NCBI RefSeq assembly: GCF_003385215.1
Contig: NZ_PQHW01000004.1
Span: 62,001 to 126,000 of the forward strand
DNA length: 64,000 nucleotides
Source of the DNA: Amycolatopsis thermalba
Lineage (GTDB): Bacteria; Actinomycetota; Actinomycetes; Mycobacteriales; Pseudonocardiaceae
Direction: 5' to 3'
Shown piece by piece: positions 42,514 to 51,082 of the stretch (its first letter is position 1; each line of letters opens with the position of its first letter). Under the pieces are notes generated by a model. The model ran no database searches and was not told the origin of the DNA. It saw only the letters and a list, made by a program, of their open reading frames with translations. A program made the translations under genes and the position numbers.

Positions 42514-42930
42514 TCAGCTGGCGTCGGAGCGGGCGTAGGCCTTGCATTCGCCGAGTGGCGCGCCGCCGCCGTCCAGCAGGCAGACCGAGACGATGGCGGC
42601 GCCGCCGGCGACGTCGGCGGTGAGGTCGATCTGGAAGGGTTTGATCTGGTCTCCGCACTGGGCGCTGGTGCTGCGCTCGTCCAGTTGGGCGAGGTCAGCG
42701 GTGTAGGCGACCGCGTAAGCCCTGCGACAGCCGCTGCTGCTCAGCGATCGCAAGTTGCCGTCGAGCCGCACGGCCCGTGCGTACCAGGTCATGGTGCCGG
42801 CGGCGTAGGTGGCGCCGTAGGAGACGTTGAACGGGTTGGTGGGGTAGGTCGCGGCGGTCGCCTGCGGCGTGGCCAGCGCCAGCCCGGCCAGGGCGACCGC
42901 GCACAGGGCAGCCTTCGTTCGTGTCGGCAT
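42514..42930 (-). CDS. Small secreted protein of unknown function
   Basis: 138 residues, no family recognised. Residues 1-28 are a clear Sec signal (MPTRTKAALCAVALAGLALA, cleavage after ATAA). The mature part has four cysteines (in GCRRAYA, AQCGDQIK, SVCLLDG and GECKAYA) that could form two disulphides, with Thr/Tyr-rich beta-like stretches. The ATG at 42930 is preceded by GGAAGGA. It lies between the E2 remnant and the IS derivative and is intact, unlike its neighbours. Confidence 0.65.
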   Translation of the reverse strand: MPTRTKAALCAVALAGLALATPQATAATYPTNPFNVSYGATYAAGTMTWYARAVRLDGNLRSLSSSGCRRAYAVAYTADLAQLDERSTSAQCGDQIKPFQIDLTADVAGGAAIVSVCLLDGGGAPLGECKAYARSDAS

Positions 42931-43041
42931 GGGTGGGTCCTTCCCCAGTGGTGGCCCGCCCGGGTGGCGAGGCTCGGTTGCAGCGTGGGCGCCCGGCGAG
43001 GATTGGGCACGAGAATCGACCATCTTCACCCGACCGGCCTA

Positions 43042-43528
43042 GGGAGTGTCCGGTAAGTCTTCGGGGCCAGAGGACGATGGCGGCGGTGGTGAGTTCGGTC
43101 TGGTGGCAGGCGGCGCGTGTGGCATCGCGGGTGGCCAGGCCGGGGAACTGTTTGAGCCGGTTGAAGCAGTGTTCGACCACGTTTCGCTGCCGGTAGGCCT
43201 CGGCATCGGAAGCGGGAGGACGCCCGCCGCCATCCAGCAGCGGCAGCAGTGGCGGGTTGTCGCCGGCCTGGCCGCCGGTAAGCAGCATCCGCATCGGCAA
43301 CCCGCGCCCATCGACCCGCACGATGGATCTTCGTGCTCAGTCCGCCCCGGGACCGGCCGCCAGATGCCATCCGCGGTCCACAACCGCAACGGTTCATGCG
43401 CGGGCGGTCTTCCAAAGACCGTAACTCAGGCAGGTCACGCCATGGCGCCCCGATCCGTCAACTCACCCCGACCCACCACCACCCAAGATCAGCCATGCCT
43501 ACAGGTAGATCAATTACCGGAGACTCCC
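43042..43528. mobile_element. Internally deleted IS5/IS427-type element with both terminal repeats
   Basis: The ends GGGAGTGTCCGGTAAGT (43042-43058) and its inverse, the complement of AATTACCGGAGACTCCC (43512-43528), match at all but two of 17 positions and are flanked by TA on both sides (43040-43041 and 43529-43530), the target duplication of the IS427 group. At 487 bp it is much shorter than the family's usual 0.8-0.9 kb. Both ends are intact, so a transposase supplied elsewhere could still move it. Confidence 0.78.
43060..43420 (-). pseudogene. Remnant IS5-family transposase
   Basis: Reading leftward, SRGGLSTKIH and then, in another frame, DGRGLPMRMLLTGGQAGDNP are typical of the central DDE region of IS5-family transposases. 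After a deletion come GGRPPASDAEAYRQRNVVEH and CFNRLKQFPGLATR, the C-terminal part with the last catalytic Glu region. The N-terminal half is missing and the frame is broken at least once. It fills most of the deleted IS element. Confidence 0.75.
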
Positions 43529-43682
43529 TAGGCGCGCTGCGCGGCGGCAGCCCCGGACCGGTGGCTGGTGGGGCTCGACCCGGTCCTGGCGGACCGAACG
43601 GCCGGGAGCGGATCGGCCGGTCAGGGCTGCTGATGGTGCTCGCCCTCCTGGCCGCCATCGCGAGCGCGGCCGACAGGCTCGG

Positions 43683-44501
43683 TCAGCCGATCTGTGGTGC
43701 CAGGTATTCCAGCGCATAACCGTCGCCGGAAGGGGTTACGCGCGCGATGCCCGGTGAGTCGAGGTGAGCGCCGGCTACGAAGTGGTCTGGTTGGGTCAGT
43801 CGGTCGAGGAGCGCCGCCCGCGCGGCGCGGGCCTGGGACTGGTCGCCGTCGAGCTCCCAGGACACGTTCGGCTGCTCGAATTGGAGCGTGGGCACGTGCA
43901 CGGTGTCGCCCCAGGCGAGCAGGTGGCCGGCGTCGCTCCTGACCTCGTAGACGGTGTGCCCGGGCGTGTGGCCCGGTGTCGGGATCGCGGTGGTCCAGTC
44001 GTTGATCGCGACCTGCTCCGACACGGGCACGACCCGGTCGCGGATCGGCGCGAGCCGTCCCGTGAACACCGAGGTGTCGCCCGCGCCGATCCACACGCGC
44101 TCGAGTCCGGGGAACGCCTCTGCACCATCCGGCGCGATCAGGCCGCTCACGTGGTCTTCGTGCCTATGGGTGATGGCGACATCGGTGACATCCGCTCGGT
44201 CGATTCCCGCTTCGTCGAGCGCGTCGTAGATCAACCCCATCGTGGGGTCGTGCCAGACGTTGGACGCGCCGGTGTCGATGAGAACCGATCGCGTGCCGTC
44301 GGTGACGTAGAAAGCGTTGACCGACAGCCGCAAGTTGTCGCCGGCCAGCGGGACGGCGGCCGGCAGCTCATCGAGCGCGCACCCGTCCTCGTCGCGGAGC
44401 CGGGTCGGCGGCATGTCGATGTACCCGTCCCGCAACGAGATCACCTGCAGATCACCGAAATCAAAGGTGGCGTGGTGGCGGCCACTCGAGATCAAACGCA
44501 T
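43683..44501 (-). CDS. Metallo-beta-lactamase fold hydrolase
   Basis: 272 residues. The zinc motif is HRHEDHVSG (HxHxDH), with preceding VLIDTGASNVW, GHTPGHT carrying the third His, and AWGDTVHVP supplying the bridging Asp. This is the pattern of quorum-quenching lactonase-like and related MBL-fold hydrolases; substrate not readable. It has no signal peptide. It is divergent from an XRE-cupin regulator with an AGAAGA-type repeat between them. About 150 bp after its stop (43533-43682) hold nothing recognisable. Confidence 0.85.
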   Translation of the reverse strand: MRLISSGRHHATFDFGDLQVISLRDGYIDMPPTRLRDEDGCALDELPAAVPLAGDNLRLSVNAFYVTDGTRSVLIDTGASNVWHDPTMGLIYDALDEAGIDRADVTDVAITHRHEDHVSGLIAPDGAEAFPGLERVWIGAGDTSVFTGRLAPIRDRVVPVSEQVAINDWTTAIPTPGHTPGHTVYEVRSDAGHLLAWGDTVHVPTLQFEQPNVSWELDGDQSQARAARAALLDRLTQPDHFVAGAHLDSPGIARVTPSGDGYALEYLAPQIG

Positions 44502-44521
44502 GAAACCCCCATGTCTCCAAT

Positions 44522-44546
44522 AGAAGAATCTGTCTTCTTTAGAAGA
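44522..44546. promoter_or_regulatory. AGAAGA/TCTTCT operator
   Basis: AGAAGA (44522-44527), TCTTCT (44533-44538) and AGAAGA (44541-44546) form two overlapping inverted repeats (spacers of 5 and 2 bases). They lie 20-45 bp upstream of the MBL gene and in the divergent space shared with the XRE-cupin gene, in a locally AT-rich patch. The XRE protein is the natural candidate for binding. Confidence 0.5.
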
Positions 44547-44592
44547 GACCCTACACTGTCCGCAGCGAAGTAGCCATGGATCGAGGAGCACG

Positions 44593-45201
44593 GTGGTCGA
44601 GCAAGACGGAAACGCGGCCGGACCACAGCACGGTGACGACCTGGCCGGCGCGTTCGGCGGCAACGTGCGGCGGCTCCGCGAGGAGGCGGGCCTGACGCTG
44701 GAGCAGCTGTCCGCGCAGTCATCGGTCAGCCGGGCGATGCTGTCCAAGGTCGAACGCGGCGAGAAGAGCCCGACGATCGGCGTCGCGTCGAGGATCGCCC
44801 ACGCGCTCGACGCGTCGCTCTCGGACCTGGTCGGTGCGCCGGCTGCCGCCTCGTCTGGCGTGGCCGTGGTCATGCGCAAGAACGAACGCCCCGTGTTCCG
44901 TGACCCGGAAACCGGCTTCGAGCGGCACATGGTGTCAGCGGCCCCGGGCGCGGGGCGAGCCGAGATGATCGTCCACCACCTCCCCGCGCAGGTCTCCACC
45001 GGGCTGCTGCCCGCGTATCCGCCGGGCACGGAGAAACAACTCGTGGTGCTCGACGGCACCCTCACGGTCGCGATCGGCGGGATCAGCGAGACCCTGCACA
45101 GCGGCGACTCCCTGTTCTTCCAGGCCGACGCGGACCACGGGTTCGCCAACCGGACGGACGCTCCCTGCGAATACATCATGGTCATCACGCGCCGGAGCTG
45201 A
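44593..45201 (+). CDS. XRE family regulator with cupin domain
   Basis: 202 residues, GTG start. An N-terminal helix-turn-helix (GNVRRLREEAGLTLEQLSAQ, SSVSRAMLSKVERGEKSPT) is joined to a C-terminal cupin (about residues 125-200; KQLVVLDGTLTVAIGG, SLFFQADADHGFAN). Such proteins sense a small molecule through the cupin and usually repress a neighbouring gene, here probably the divergent MBL-fold hydrolase. Confidence 0.9.
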   Translation: MVEQDGNAAGPQHGDDLAGAFGGNVRRLREEAGLTLEQLSAQSSVSRAMLSKVERGEKSPTIGVASRIAHALDASLSDLVGAPAAASSGVAVVMRKNERPVFRDPETGFERHMVSAAPGAGRAEMIVHHLPAQVSTGLLPAYPPGTEKQLVVLDGTLTVAIGGISETLHSGDSLFFQADADHGFANRTDAPCEYIMVITRRS

Positions 45202-45284
45202 TCGAGATTCCCGGGCGGGCCCGCCTGTCACAGCGGTATCGTGCGGCTGCGGCGGGCCCGGGAGTCCACATCGGACCGTGGCAA

Positions 45285-45872
45285 TCAGCCGCCGAGGTCG
45301 GCCGCCAGTCCGTTCAGGATCAGTGCCACGTCCTGGTCCCACAGCCGTCCCAGGCACTCGGCCGGGATCGTCTGGTGCAGCTCGTCCTGTTGCGCCAGTT
45401 GCCAGCACAGCGCGCGGACCGCCCGTCGCGCCACCTCCGGCGCCCGCGACCGGATTCCGGCTTCCTCCAGCGCCACGACCAGCGGCACCCCGATCGCCGG
45501 CGGCGGGCCGTTCCGCGCGGTCTGCAGCGCGATTTCGCAGGCCACCCCGGGATACCGGCCCAGCACCGAGTGGATTTCCCGGGCCAGATCGGCCAGGCAG
45601 CACCGCCAGCCGCGACCGCCTGGCGGGACCAGCACCAGCCCGGCGATCCGTTCGACCACGGCGGCCGTGATCGCGCCGCGAGCGCCCACGTGGTGGTAGA
45701 CCACCGCCGGGTACACGCCCAGGCGGTCGGCCAGCTCGCGCATCCGCCAGCCACGCAGGCCCTTGTCCGCGGTCAGCGCCACCGCCTCGTCGAGCACCAG
45801 CTCCGGGGTGATCCCCGCCCGGTGCAGCGAGACCCGCTGCCTGTTCATCCGCGCGTTCCCGGCCAGCGTCAT
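45285..45872 (-). CDS. TetR family transcriptional regulator
   Basis: 195 residues from ATG 45872, which overlaps the upstream oxidase stop as ATGA; ATG 45848 is an alternative start. The DNA-binding region reads LVLDEAVALTADKGLRGWRM and RELADRLGVYPAVVYHHVG, an unusual TetR helix with VYHHV where the family mostly has LYxHF. The C-terminal half is family-typical ligand-binding helices. It is co-transcribed with the flavoenzyme, and a 19-bp palindrome at 47445-47463 is a candidate operator. Confidence 0.82.
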   Translation of the reverse strand: MTLAGNARMNRQRVSLHRAGITPELVLDEAVALTADKGLRGWRMRELADRLGVYPAVVYHHVGARGAITAAVVERIAGLVLVPPGGRGWRCCLADLAREIHSVLGRYPGVACEIALQTARNGPPPAIGVPLVVALEEAGIRSRAPEVARRAVRALCWQLAQQDELHQTIPAECLGRLWDQDVALILNGLAADLGG

Positions 45873-47293
45873 CGCACCGCGGCCGTGATCCCCTGGCCCG
45901 GCGCGAGGATCAACGCCGGATCGAACAGCCGCTTGGCCCGCACCACGTCCTCCCAGTCGTCGCCGTAGTGGCGCTGCCAGTCCGCGGCCGTGAAACCGTG
46001 CGTGCCGATCGGGTAGACCACGCCGCCGGCCGCGGTCGCGTCCGCGATCCACTCCCGGTTGCGCACCAGCATCGCCTCCGCGTAGCCGGCGTCCGCGTCG
46101 TGCTCGGCGGCGTTGAGCACGTCGAACAGCCACACCAGCCCGTCCGGCTCGGGCCGCGGCAACCGCAGCCGGGGCCGCCGGAACGCGCTCGTCCGGTGCG
46201 GGAACAGCAACACGAAACCCTCGCCGTGCGGTGCGGACCAGTCCAGCGGGGTCATGCGGTCGAGGGTGGCGCCGACGAACTCCCGGACCCGCGAACCGGG
46301 CAGGAACACGTCGAACCACGGCTTCCGCCGCTCGTCCCAGCCGGCCTGCCGCCACTGGTCGATGATCGCCGAATACTTCAGCACGTGGTCCAGGTAGCCG
46401 GACACCTCGTGCTGCACCGGACCGGCCCAGCCCAGCCGGCCGGGCACGTCCGGCGGCGGCGCGCCGTCCGCGTACTCGTACCAGGCCGCGTGCACCAGGA
46501 ACGTCGGCCCCGGCGGCACGATCATGCAGTAGACCTCGGTCGCCAGCCCGCCGGAGATCAACGCGCGCATCGCGGCGAACGCCCCGTCGATGCCGGGATG
46601 CGGCAGCACCCAGGAGTGCACCCGCGCGGGCATCGGCGCCACCACCAGCTCGGCGCGGGTGATGATCCCGGCCTGCCCGAGCCCGCCGAGCGCCGCCGCG
46701 AACAGCTTCCGGTTCTCCGCCTCCGACGCCCACACGACCTCGCCCCGGCCGGTGACGACCTGGATCCGCTCGACGAAGTCGATCTGCGCCCCGGCCTCGA
46801 AGTTCGGGCTGATCCCGCCCGCGCTGAGGGTGCCGCCGACGGACAGCGGCACGTACCCGGTCAGCCCGCCCGCGAAGCGCAGCCCCGATCCGGCGAGCGT
46901 GGCCGCCAGATCCGACCACAGCACCCCGGCGTCGGAGTCGGCGCGGTCCCCGTCGGCCCGGTGGATCGTGTTCAGGCTGGTCATGTCGATGACCAGACCG
47001 TCCGGCGCGAGTGCCTGCCCGTTGGTCTGGTGGCGGGTGCCCTGGGCGGCGACCGGGATGGCGTGGTCGTGGCAGAGCCGGACCATCTTGGCGATGTCGT
47101 CCACCTCGGCCGGCCGCAGCACCGCGCTGGGCCGTCGGGTCACGAGCCGGCCCAGGTCACGGGAGGCGGCCTCGCGCGCGGCGTCGTCGACGAGCAGGTC
47201 ACCGGCCAGCGGAGGCGCCGGGACCGCGGCCCCGGACGGGCGGGTGGTCCACTCGCGGCCGCCGGGGTCCCAGCCGATGGCTGTGCGGGTCAT
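45869..47293 (-). CDS. FAD-dependent oxidoreductase resembling cytokinin dehydrogenase
   Basis: 474 residues. N-terminal FAD_binding_4 (VAO/PCMH) domain with His88 in GTRHQTNGQA, the site that covalently holds FAD in cytokinin dehydrogenases, and the flavin motif LSVGGTLSAGG. The region VVTGRGEVVWASEAENRKLF, then LGGLGQAGIITRAEL, and the C terminus YGDDWEDVVRAKRLFDPALI-LAPGQGI follow the plant CKX pattern closely. Substrate could be a cytokinin or another amine or alcohol. No signal peptide. Start 47293 is preceded by AGAGGAAG. Coupled to a TetR gene. Confidence 0.78.
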   Translation of the reverse strand: MTRTAIGWDPGGREWTTRPSGAAVPAPPLAGDLLVDDAAREAASRDLGRLVTRRPSAVLRPAEVDDIAKMVRLCHDHAIPVAAQGTRHQTNGQALAPDGLVIDMTSLNTIHRADGDRADSDAGVLWSDLAATLAGSGLRFAGGLTGYVPLSVGGTLSAGGISPNFEAGAQIDFVERIQVVTGRGEVVWASEAENRKLFAAALGGLGQAGIITRAELVVAPMPARVHSWVLPHPGIDGAFAAMRALISGGLATEVYCMIVPPGPTFLVHAAWYEYADGAPPPDVPGRLGWAGPVQHEVSGYLDHVLKYSAIIDQWRQAGWDERRKPWFDVFLPGSRVREFVGATLDRMTPLDWSAPHGEGFVLLFPHRTSAFRRPRLRLPRPEPDGLVWLFDVLNAAEHDADAGYAEAMLVRNREWIADATAAGGVVYPIGTHGFTAADWQRHYGDDWEDVVRAKRLFDPALILAPGQGITAAVR

Positions 47294-47376
47294 CGGTCTT
47301 CCTCTCGCGTCGTCCGGAACTCCACCGTGGCGCGACGGCGGCTCCGGCACATCCGGGCGTTCCACAAACCTGGCCC

Positions 47377-47463
47377 GGCCTCACGTACGTGAGGCCACGA
47401 GGGGTGACAGCGACCGCGGGCGTCCCTTACAGTTCACCGCGACCGGTTGAACGGCGTTTAACC
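47377..47463. promoter_or_regulatory. Two palindromic sites in the oxidase-regulator divergent region
   Basis: GGCCTCACGTACGTGAGGCC (47377-47396) is a perfect 20-bp palindrome, 84 bp before the oxidase start. GGTTGAACGGCGTTTAACC (47445-47463) is a 19-bp palindrome with two mismatched pairs, 14 bp before the start of the ATPase-LuxR gene. The first may serve the oxidase promoter and the second the regulator; TetR and LuxR candidates are both adjacent. Confidence 0.6.
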
Positions 47464-47476
47464 TTGTGGGGCGGCG

Positions 47477-49798
47477 GTGATCAGGCGAGCGGAGCTGGCG
47501 AGCGCTGGGCTGACCAGTCTGGTCGGGCGGGACGAGCTGCTGCGCTCGCTCGCCGGGCTGCTGCGGGACGACGTCCGCCTGATCACGCTGACCGGCCCGG
47601 CCGGGGTGGGCAAGACCCGGCTGGCCGTGACGCTGGCCCAGCGCACCGGCAGCGCGTTCGACGTCACCGCCGTGGTCCACCTGGCCGACCTCAATCCCGC
47701 CAGCAACGCGGCGGAGGCGGTCGCGCAGTCGATCGTCACGGCGCTGGGCATCACCGACCACCACTCGCAGCGGCCGGCGCTGCAGGTGCTCGTCGAGCGG
47801 TTGCACGAGCAGCGGGCCCTGCTGGTGGTGGACAACGCCGAGCACCTGCTCGACGCGGTCGCCGACGTGGTGGTCGCGCTGCTGGACGAGGTCCCGGGCC
47901 TCAGCGTGGTGGCCACCTCGCGGCACCGGCTGGAACTGGTCGGCGAACGGATCATCACCGTGCCCCCGGTGAGCATCCCCGAGGTCCACGCCTCCCCGGA
48001 ACGGGCGCACACCAGCGAGGCCGTGGTGCTGCTGCTGGAGCGCGCCACCGCCGCCGGCTACCCCGCCATCCCGCACGACGGGCCGGTCTTCGCCGCGGCG
48101 GTCGAGCTGGCGCGCTGGTCCGGCGGCCTGCCGCTGGTCATCGAGCTCATCGCCGCGCAGATGGGCTCCGGCCTGTCCCCGGACAAGATCCTGCAGCGGC
48201 TCGACGGCGGCAGGCTGCTGACCGCGACCGCCCGCCGCACGCAACCGCACCACCGCACCCTCACCCAGGCCCTGGACGTGTCGTGGGCGCTGTGCAGTCC
48301 CGCGCAGCAACGGCTGTGGGCCCGGCTGGCGGTGTTCTCCGGCGGGTTCGACCTGGAGGCGGCCGAGGAAGTCTGCGGCGGCGACGACGCGGTCGGCACC
48401 GGTGAGGTGATGACGCTGGTCAAGGGCCTGGTGCGGCAGTCGATCGTGCTGATGAGCCCGGACGGGCGCTACACGCAGCTGCAGCCGTTGCGCGAGTACG
48501 GGTTGCGTCACCTGGACGCGCTCGGGGAGACCCGGCGGGTGCGCGACGCGCACTGCGGGTGGGTGCGGCGGCTCGTGGCGGACGCGGCCGCGCAGTGGTT
48601 CGGGCCGCAGGAGCTGGAGTGGCTGGCCAGGGTCTACCGCGAGATGCCCAACATCCGCGCCGCGGTCGACTGGTGCGCCGGCTCCGGCGAGGTGGAGACC
48701 GGGCTGGCGATCGTGACCGACGTGATGCGCACGCGGATCCCGTTCTTCTACGCGCAGCAGGCCACGACGTGCGCCTGGATCGAAAACCTGCTGCGCGCCG
48801 GGCCCGGTGAACCGAGCATGGTCCGAGTCGCCGCGCTGGCCTCGCTCGGGTTCACGCTGACCGCGATCGGCGACCGGTCCCGCGGCGAGCACTACCGTGA
48901 CGCGTGCCTGGCGATGGCCCGGGAACTCGGCGCCGAGGACGCGCCACCGGTGCTCTACGTCGAGGGCACCTACCGGGTGCTCAGCCTGGGCGACACCGCG
49001 GGCCTGCCGCTGCTGCGGCGGGCCCGCGACGGGTTCCGCGCGGCCGGCATGGCCGGGGACGGTCAGATGGCGGCGCTGATCCTGTCGGTGGCGGCGGGAT
49101 TGCTCGGGCCGTCCGAGATCGCCGACGCCGCCTCCGACGAATGCCTGGCCGACGCCGAAGCGCACGAGTCGCCGTGGGCGGCCAGCTGGGCACTGTGGAC
49201 ACAAGGGCTCCCGGCGCGCACGCACCCCCGGTACGTGCTGCACGAGTGCCTGCGCCCGCAGGTCGAGATGGGCGATCGGTGGGGTTCGACGTGGACCGTC
49301 GAGGCCGGGGCGTGGTGGCGGTCGCGGGCCGGGCAGCCCCGGGAGGCCGCCCGGTTGCTCGGCGGTTGTCTCGGCCTGCAGCAGCGCCACGGCGTCGGGC
49401 TCGGCGGGCTGGTGCCGTTCCGGCGGCAACGGCGTCTGGCCGAGGAGCGGATCGTGGCCGCGATCGGGGAGGCCGCCTTCCGCGCCGCCTACGCCGAAGG
49501 CACCCAGCTCAGCACCGAGGAGGTCTACGACCTCGCGTTGCGGCCGGTGGAGGTGAACACCGTCGACGTCCGTCCGGACGTGACGCTGCGGGCGCTCACC
49601 GCGGCCGAGACCAGGGTCGCCGCGCTCGTCGCGGCCGGGCTCAGCAATCCGCAGATCGCCGCCGAGCTGGCCGTCTCGCGGCGGACCGTCGAGACGCACC
49701 TGACGAAGATCTTCGCCAAGCTGCGCATGAACCGGCGGGCGCAGCTGGCCACCTGGTACACCCAGCAGACCGCCGCGCCCGCTAGACGGGCCACGTGA
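47477..49798 (+). CDS. Large ATPase-LuxR family transcriptional regulator
   Basis: 773 residues, GTG start. N-terminal NB-ARC-like ATPase with Walker A GPAGVGKTRL (about residue 40) and LLVVDNAEHLLDAV as Walker B. A helical middle part resembles TPR-type sensor regions. The C terminus holds a LuxR helix-turn-helix (LTAAETRVAALVAAGLSNPQ, then IAAELAVSRRTVETHLTKIF). Proteins of this build often act as pathway-specific activators. Its end overlaps the convergent P450 end by 17 bp. Confidence 0.88.
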   Translation: MIRRAELASAGLTSLVGRDELLRSLAGLLRDDVRLITLTGPAGVGKTRLAVTLAQRTGSAFDVTAVVHLADLNPASNAAEAVAQSIVTALGITDHHSQRPALQVLVERLHEQRALLVVDNAEHLLDAVADVVVALLDEVPGLSVVATSRHRLELVGERIITVPPVSIPEVHASPERAHTSEAVVLLLERATAAGYPAIPHDGPVFAAAVELARWSGGLPLVIELIAAQMGSGLSPDKILQRLDGGRLLTATARRTQPHHRTLTQALDVSWALCSPAQQRLWARLAVFSGGFDLEAAEEVCGGDDAVGTGEVMTLVKGLVRQSIVLMSPDGRYTQLQPLREYGLRHLDALGETRRVRDAHCGWVRRLVADAAAQWFGPQELEWLARVYREMPNIRAAVDWCAGSGEVETGLAIVTDVMRTRIPFFYAQQATTCAWIENLLRAGPGEPSMVRVAALASLGFTLTAIGDRSRGEHYRDACLAMARELGAEDAPPVLYVEGTYRVLSLGDTAGLPLLRRARDGFRAAGMAGDGQMAALILSVAAGLLGPSEIADAASDECLADAEAHESPWAASWALWTQGLPARTHPRYVLHECLRPQVEMGDRWGSTWTVEAGAWWRSRAGQPREAARLLGGCLGLQQRHGVGLGGLVPFRRQRRLAEERIVAAIGEAAFRAAYAEGTQLSTEEVYDLALRPVEVNTVDVRPDVTLRALTAAETRVAALVAAGLSNPQIAAELAVSRRTVETHLTKIFAKLRMNRRAQLATWYTQQTAAPARRAT

Positions 49799-50993
49799 CG
49801 GGAAGCGCTTTCACCCCGCGGATGACGCCGTAGGTGCGTTCGGCCACGAAGCCCTCCGGCAGCGCGAAGTCCGGGATCGCCGCGAGGAACTCCTCGCAGA
49901 TGACCCGCAGTTCGACGCGGGCGACGTGCAGGCCGAGGCAGCGGTGCGCGCCCGCGCCCCAGCCGAGGTGCGGCCGGCGCGGGCGGCCCAGCCGGAACTC
50001 GTCGCCGTCCGGGAAGTGGTCCTCGTCGCGGTTGCCCGAGCCCCAGGTCAGCAGCATCCGGTCACCGGGGCGGAGCGGGACGCCGGCCAGTTCCGTCTCG
50101 CGCACCACCGTGCGGCCGGTCGCCGCGACGGCGGACTCGTGCCGCACGCTTTCCTCGACCAGCTGCGGGATCAACCCGGGATCGGCGGCCACGCGCCGCC
50201 GCAGGTCCGGCCGCTCGGCGAGTTCCAGCAGAATGCTGGCCAGCTGGTCGGTGGTGGTCAGGTTGCCGGCGGCGATGAGCAGGAACGTGAACTTGAGCAG
50301 TTCGTGGTCGCTCGCGAGCCTGCCGTTGATCTCGCTGTTGACCACCGAGGTGAGCACGTCGGACCCGGTCTTCCCGCGGCGGGACCGGATGTGGGCCAGC
50401 AGGAACTCGGTGTACTCGCGGCCGATCGCCTCCGCCGTGCGCGGGCTGTCGGCCGCGGCCAGGCCGTGCACGAGCGCGGCCAGCGTCGGGCGCTGTTCCT
50501 CCGGCAGGCCCAGCAGGGACGCGATCACCAGCGGCGGGATCTTCGCGCACAGCTCCGGCACCAGGTCCGCCTGCCCGCGTGGAGCCAGCCCGGCCACGAC
50601 TTCCCGGGACACGCGGCGGATGTAGTCCTCGTGGGCCGCCGCGGCGGGCGGGGTGAAGAACGGCTGCAGGTGCCGTCGCCAGCCGGCGTGCTCGTGCAGG
50701 TCCTGCTCGAACAGCGGCGCGATCACCTCGCCGGTCTCCGGCGCCACGACGACCGCGCCGACCTCCGCGGCGGAGGAGAAGGTGTCCCCGTGCTTGGCGA
50801 CGTGCCGGAGGTCGTCGAACCGGGTGACCACGAACATGCCGCCGTGCGCCTCGCTGTGCGCCACCGGGCAGGACTTCCGGAACTGCGCCAGGGTTTCGTG
50901 GATGGTCGCGGCCTGGGCGGGGTCGAGGTGGTCGAAGGTGCGGGCCCGCTCCCGCACCAGATCGGCGACGGCCGGGTCACTGGTCTGGCTCAC
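49782..50993 (-). CDS. Cytochrome P450
   Basis: 403 residues. Heme-binding loop GWGAGAHRCLG with the axial Cys, ExxR motif in EESVRHES, and the I-helix LIAAGNLTTTDQ, where the usual acid of AGxxT is replaced by Asn. GTG 50993 is the most likely start; a TTG at 51005 is possible. A soluble bacterial P450 needs ferredoxin partners, none of which lie nearby. It is divergent from an extra methionine aminopeptidase across a two-operator promoter region. Substrate unknown. Confidence 0.9.
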   Translation of the reverse strand: MSQTSDPAVADLVRERARTFDHLDPAQAATIHETLAQFRKSCPVAHSEAHGGMFVVTRFDDLRHVAKHGDTFSSAAEVGAVVVAPETGEVIAPLFEQDLHEHAGWRRHLQPFFTPPAAAAHEDYIRRVSREVVAGLAPRGQADLVPELCAKIPPLVIASLLGLPEEQRPTLAALVHGLAAADSPRTAEAIGREYTEFLLAHIRSRRGKTGSDVLTSVVNSEINGRLASDHELLKFTFLLIAAGNLTTTDQLASILLELAERPDLRRRVAADPGLIPQLVEESVRHESAVAATGRTVVRETELAGVPLRPGDRMLLTWGSGNRDEDHFPDGDEFRLGRPRRPHLGWGAGAHRCLGLHVARVELRVICEEFLAAIPDFALPEGFVAERTYGVIRGVKALPVTWPV

Positions 50994-51082
50994 GTGGGTC
51001 AACAATCCACACTCGCCCAGCTCGGGGCAAGGAAAAGCCTCCGTCCGGCCTAGTGTGATCCACCACTGGGCACGCAGCGTGA

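Noticed and set aside
43042-43528. Complete active insertion sequence
   Set aside because: The transposase lacks its N-terminal half, is frameshifted and the element is too short for the family.
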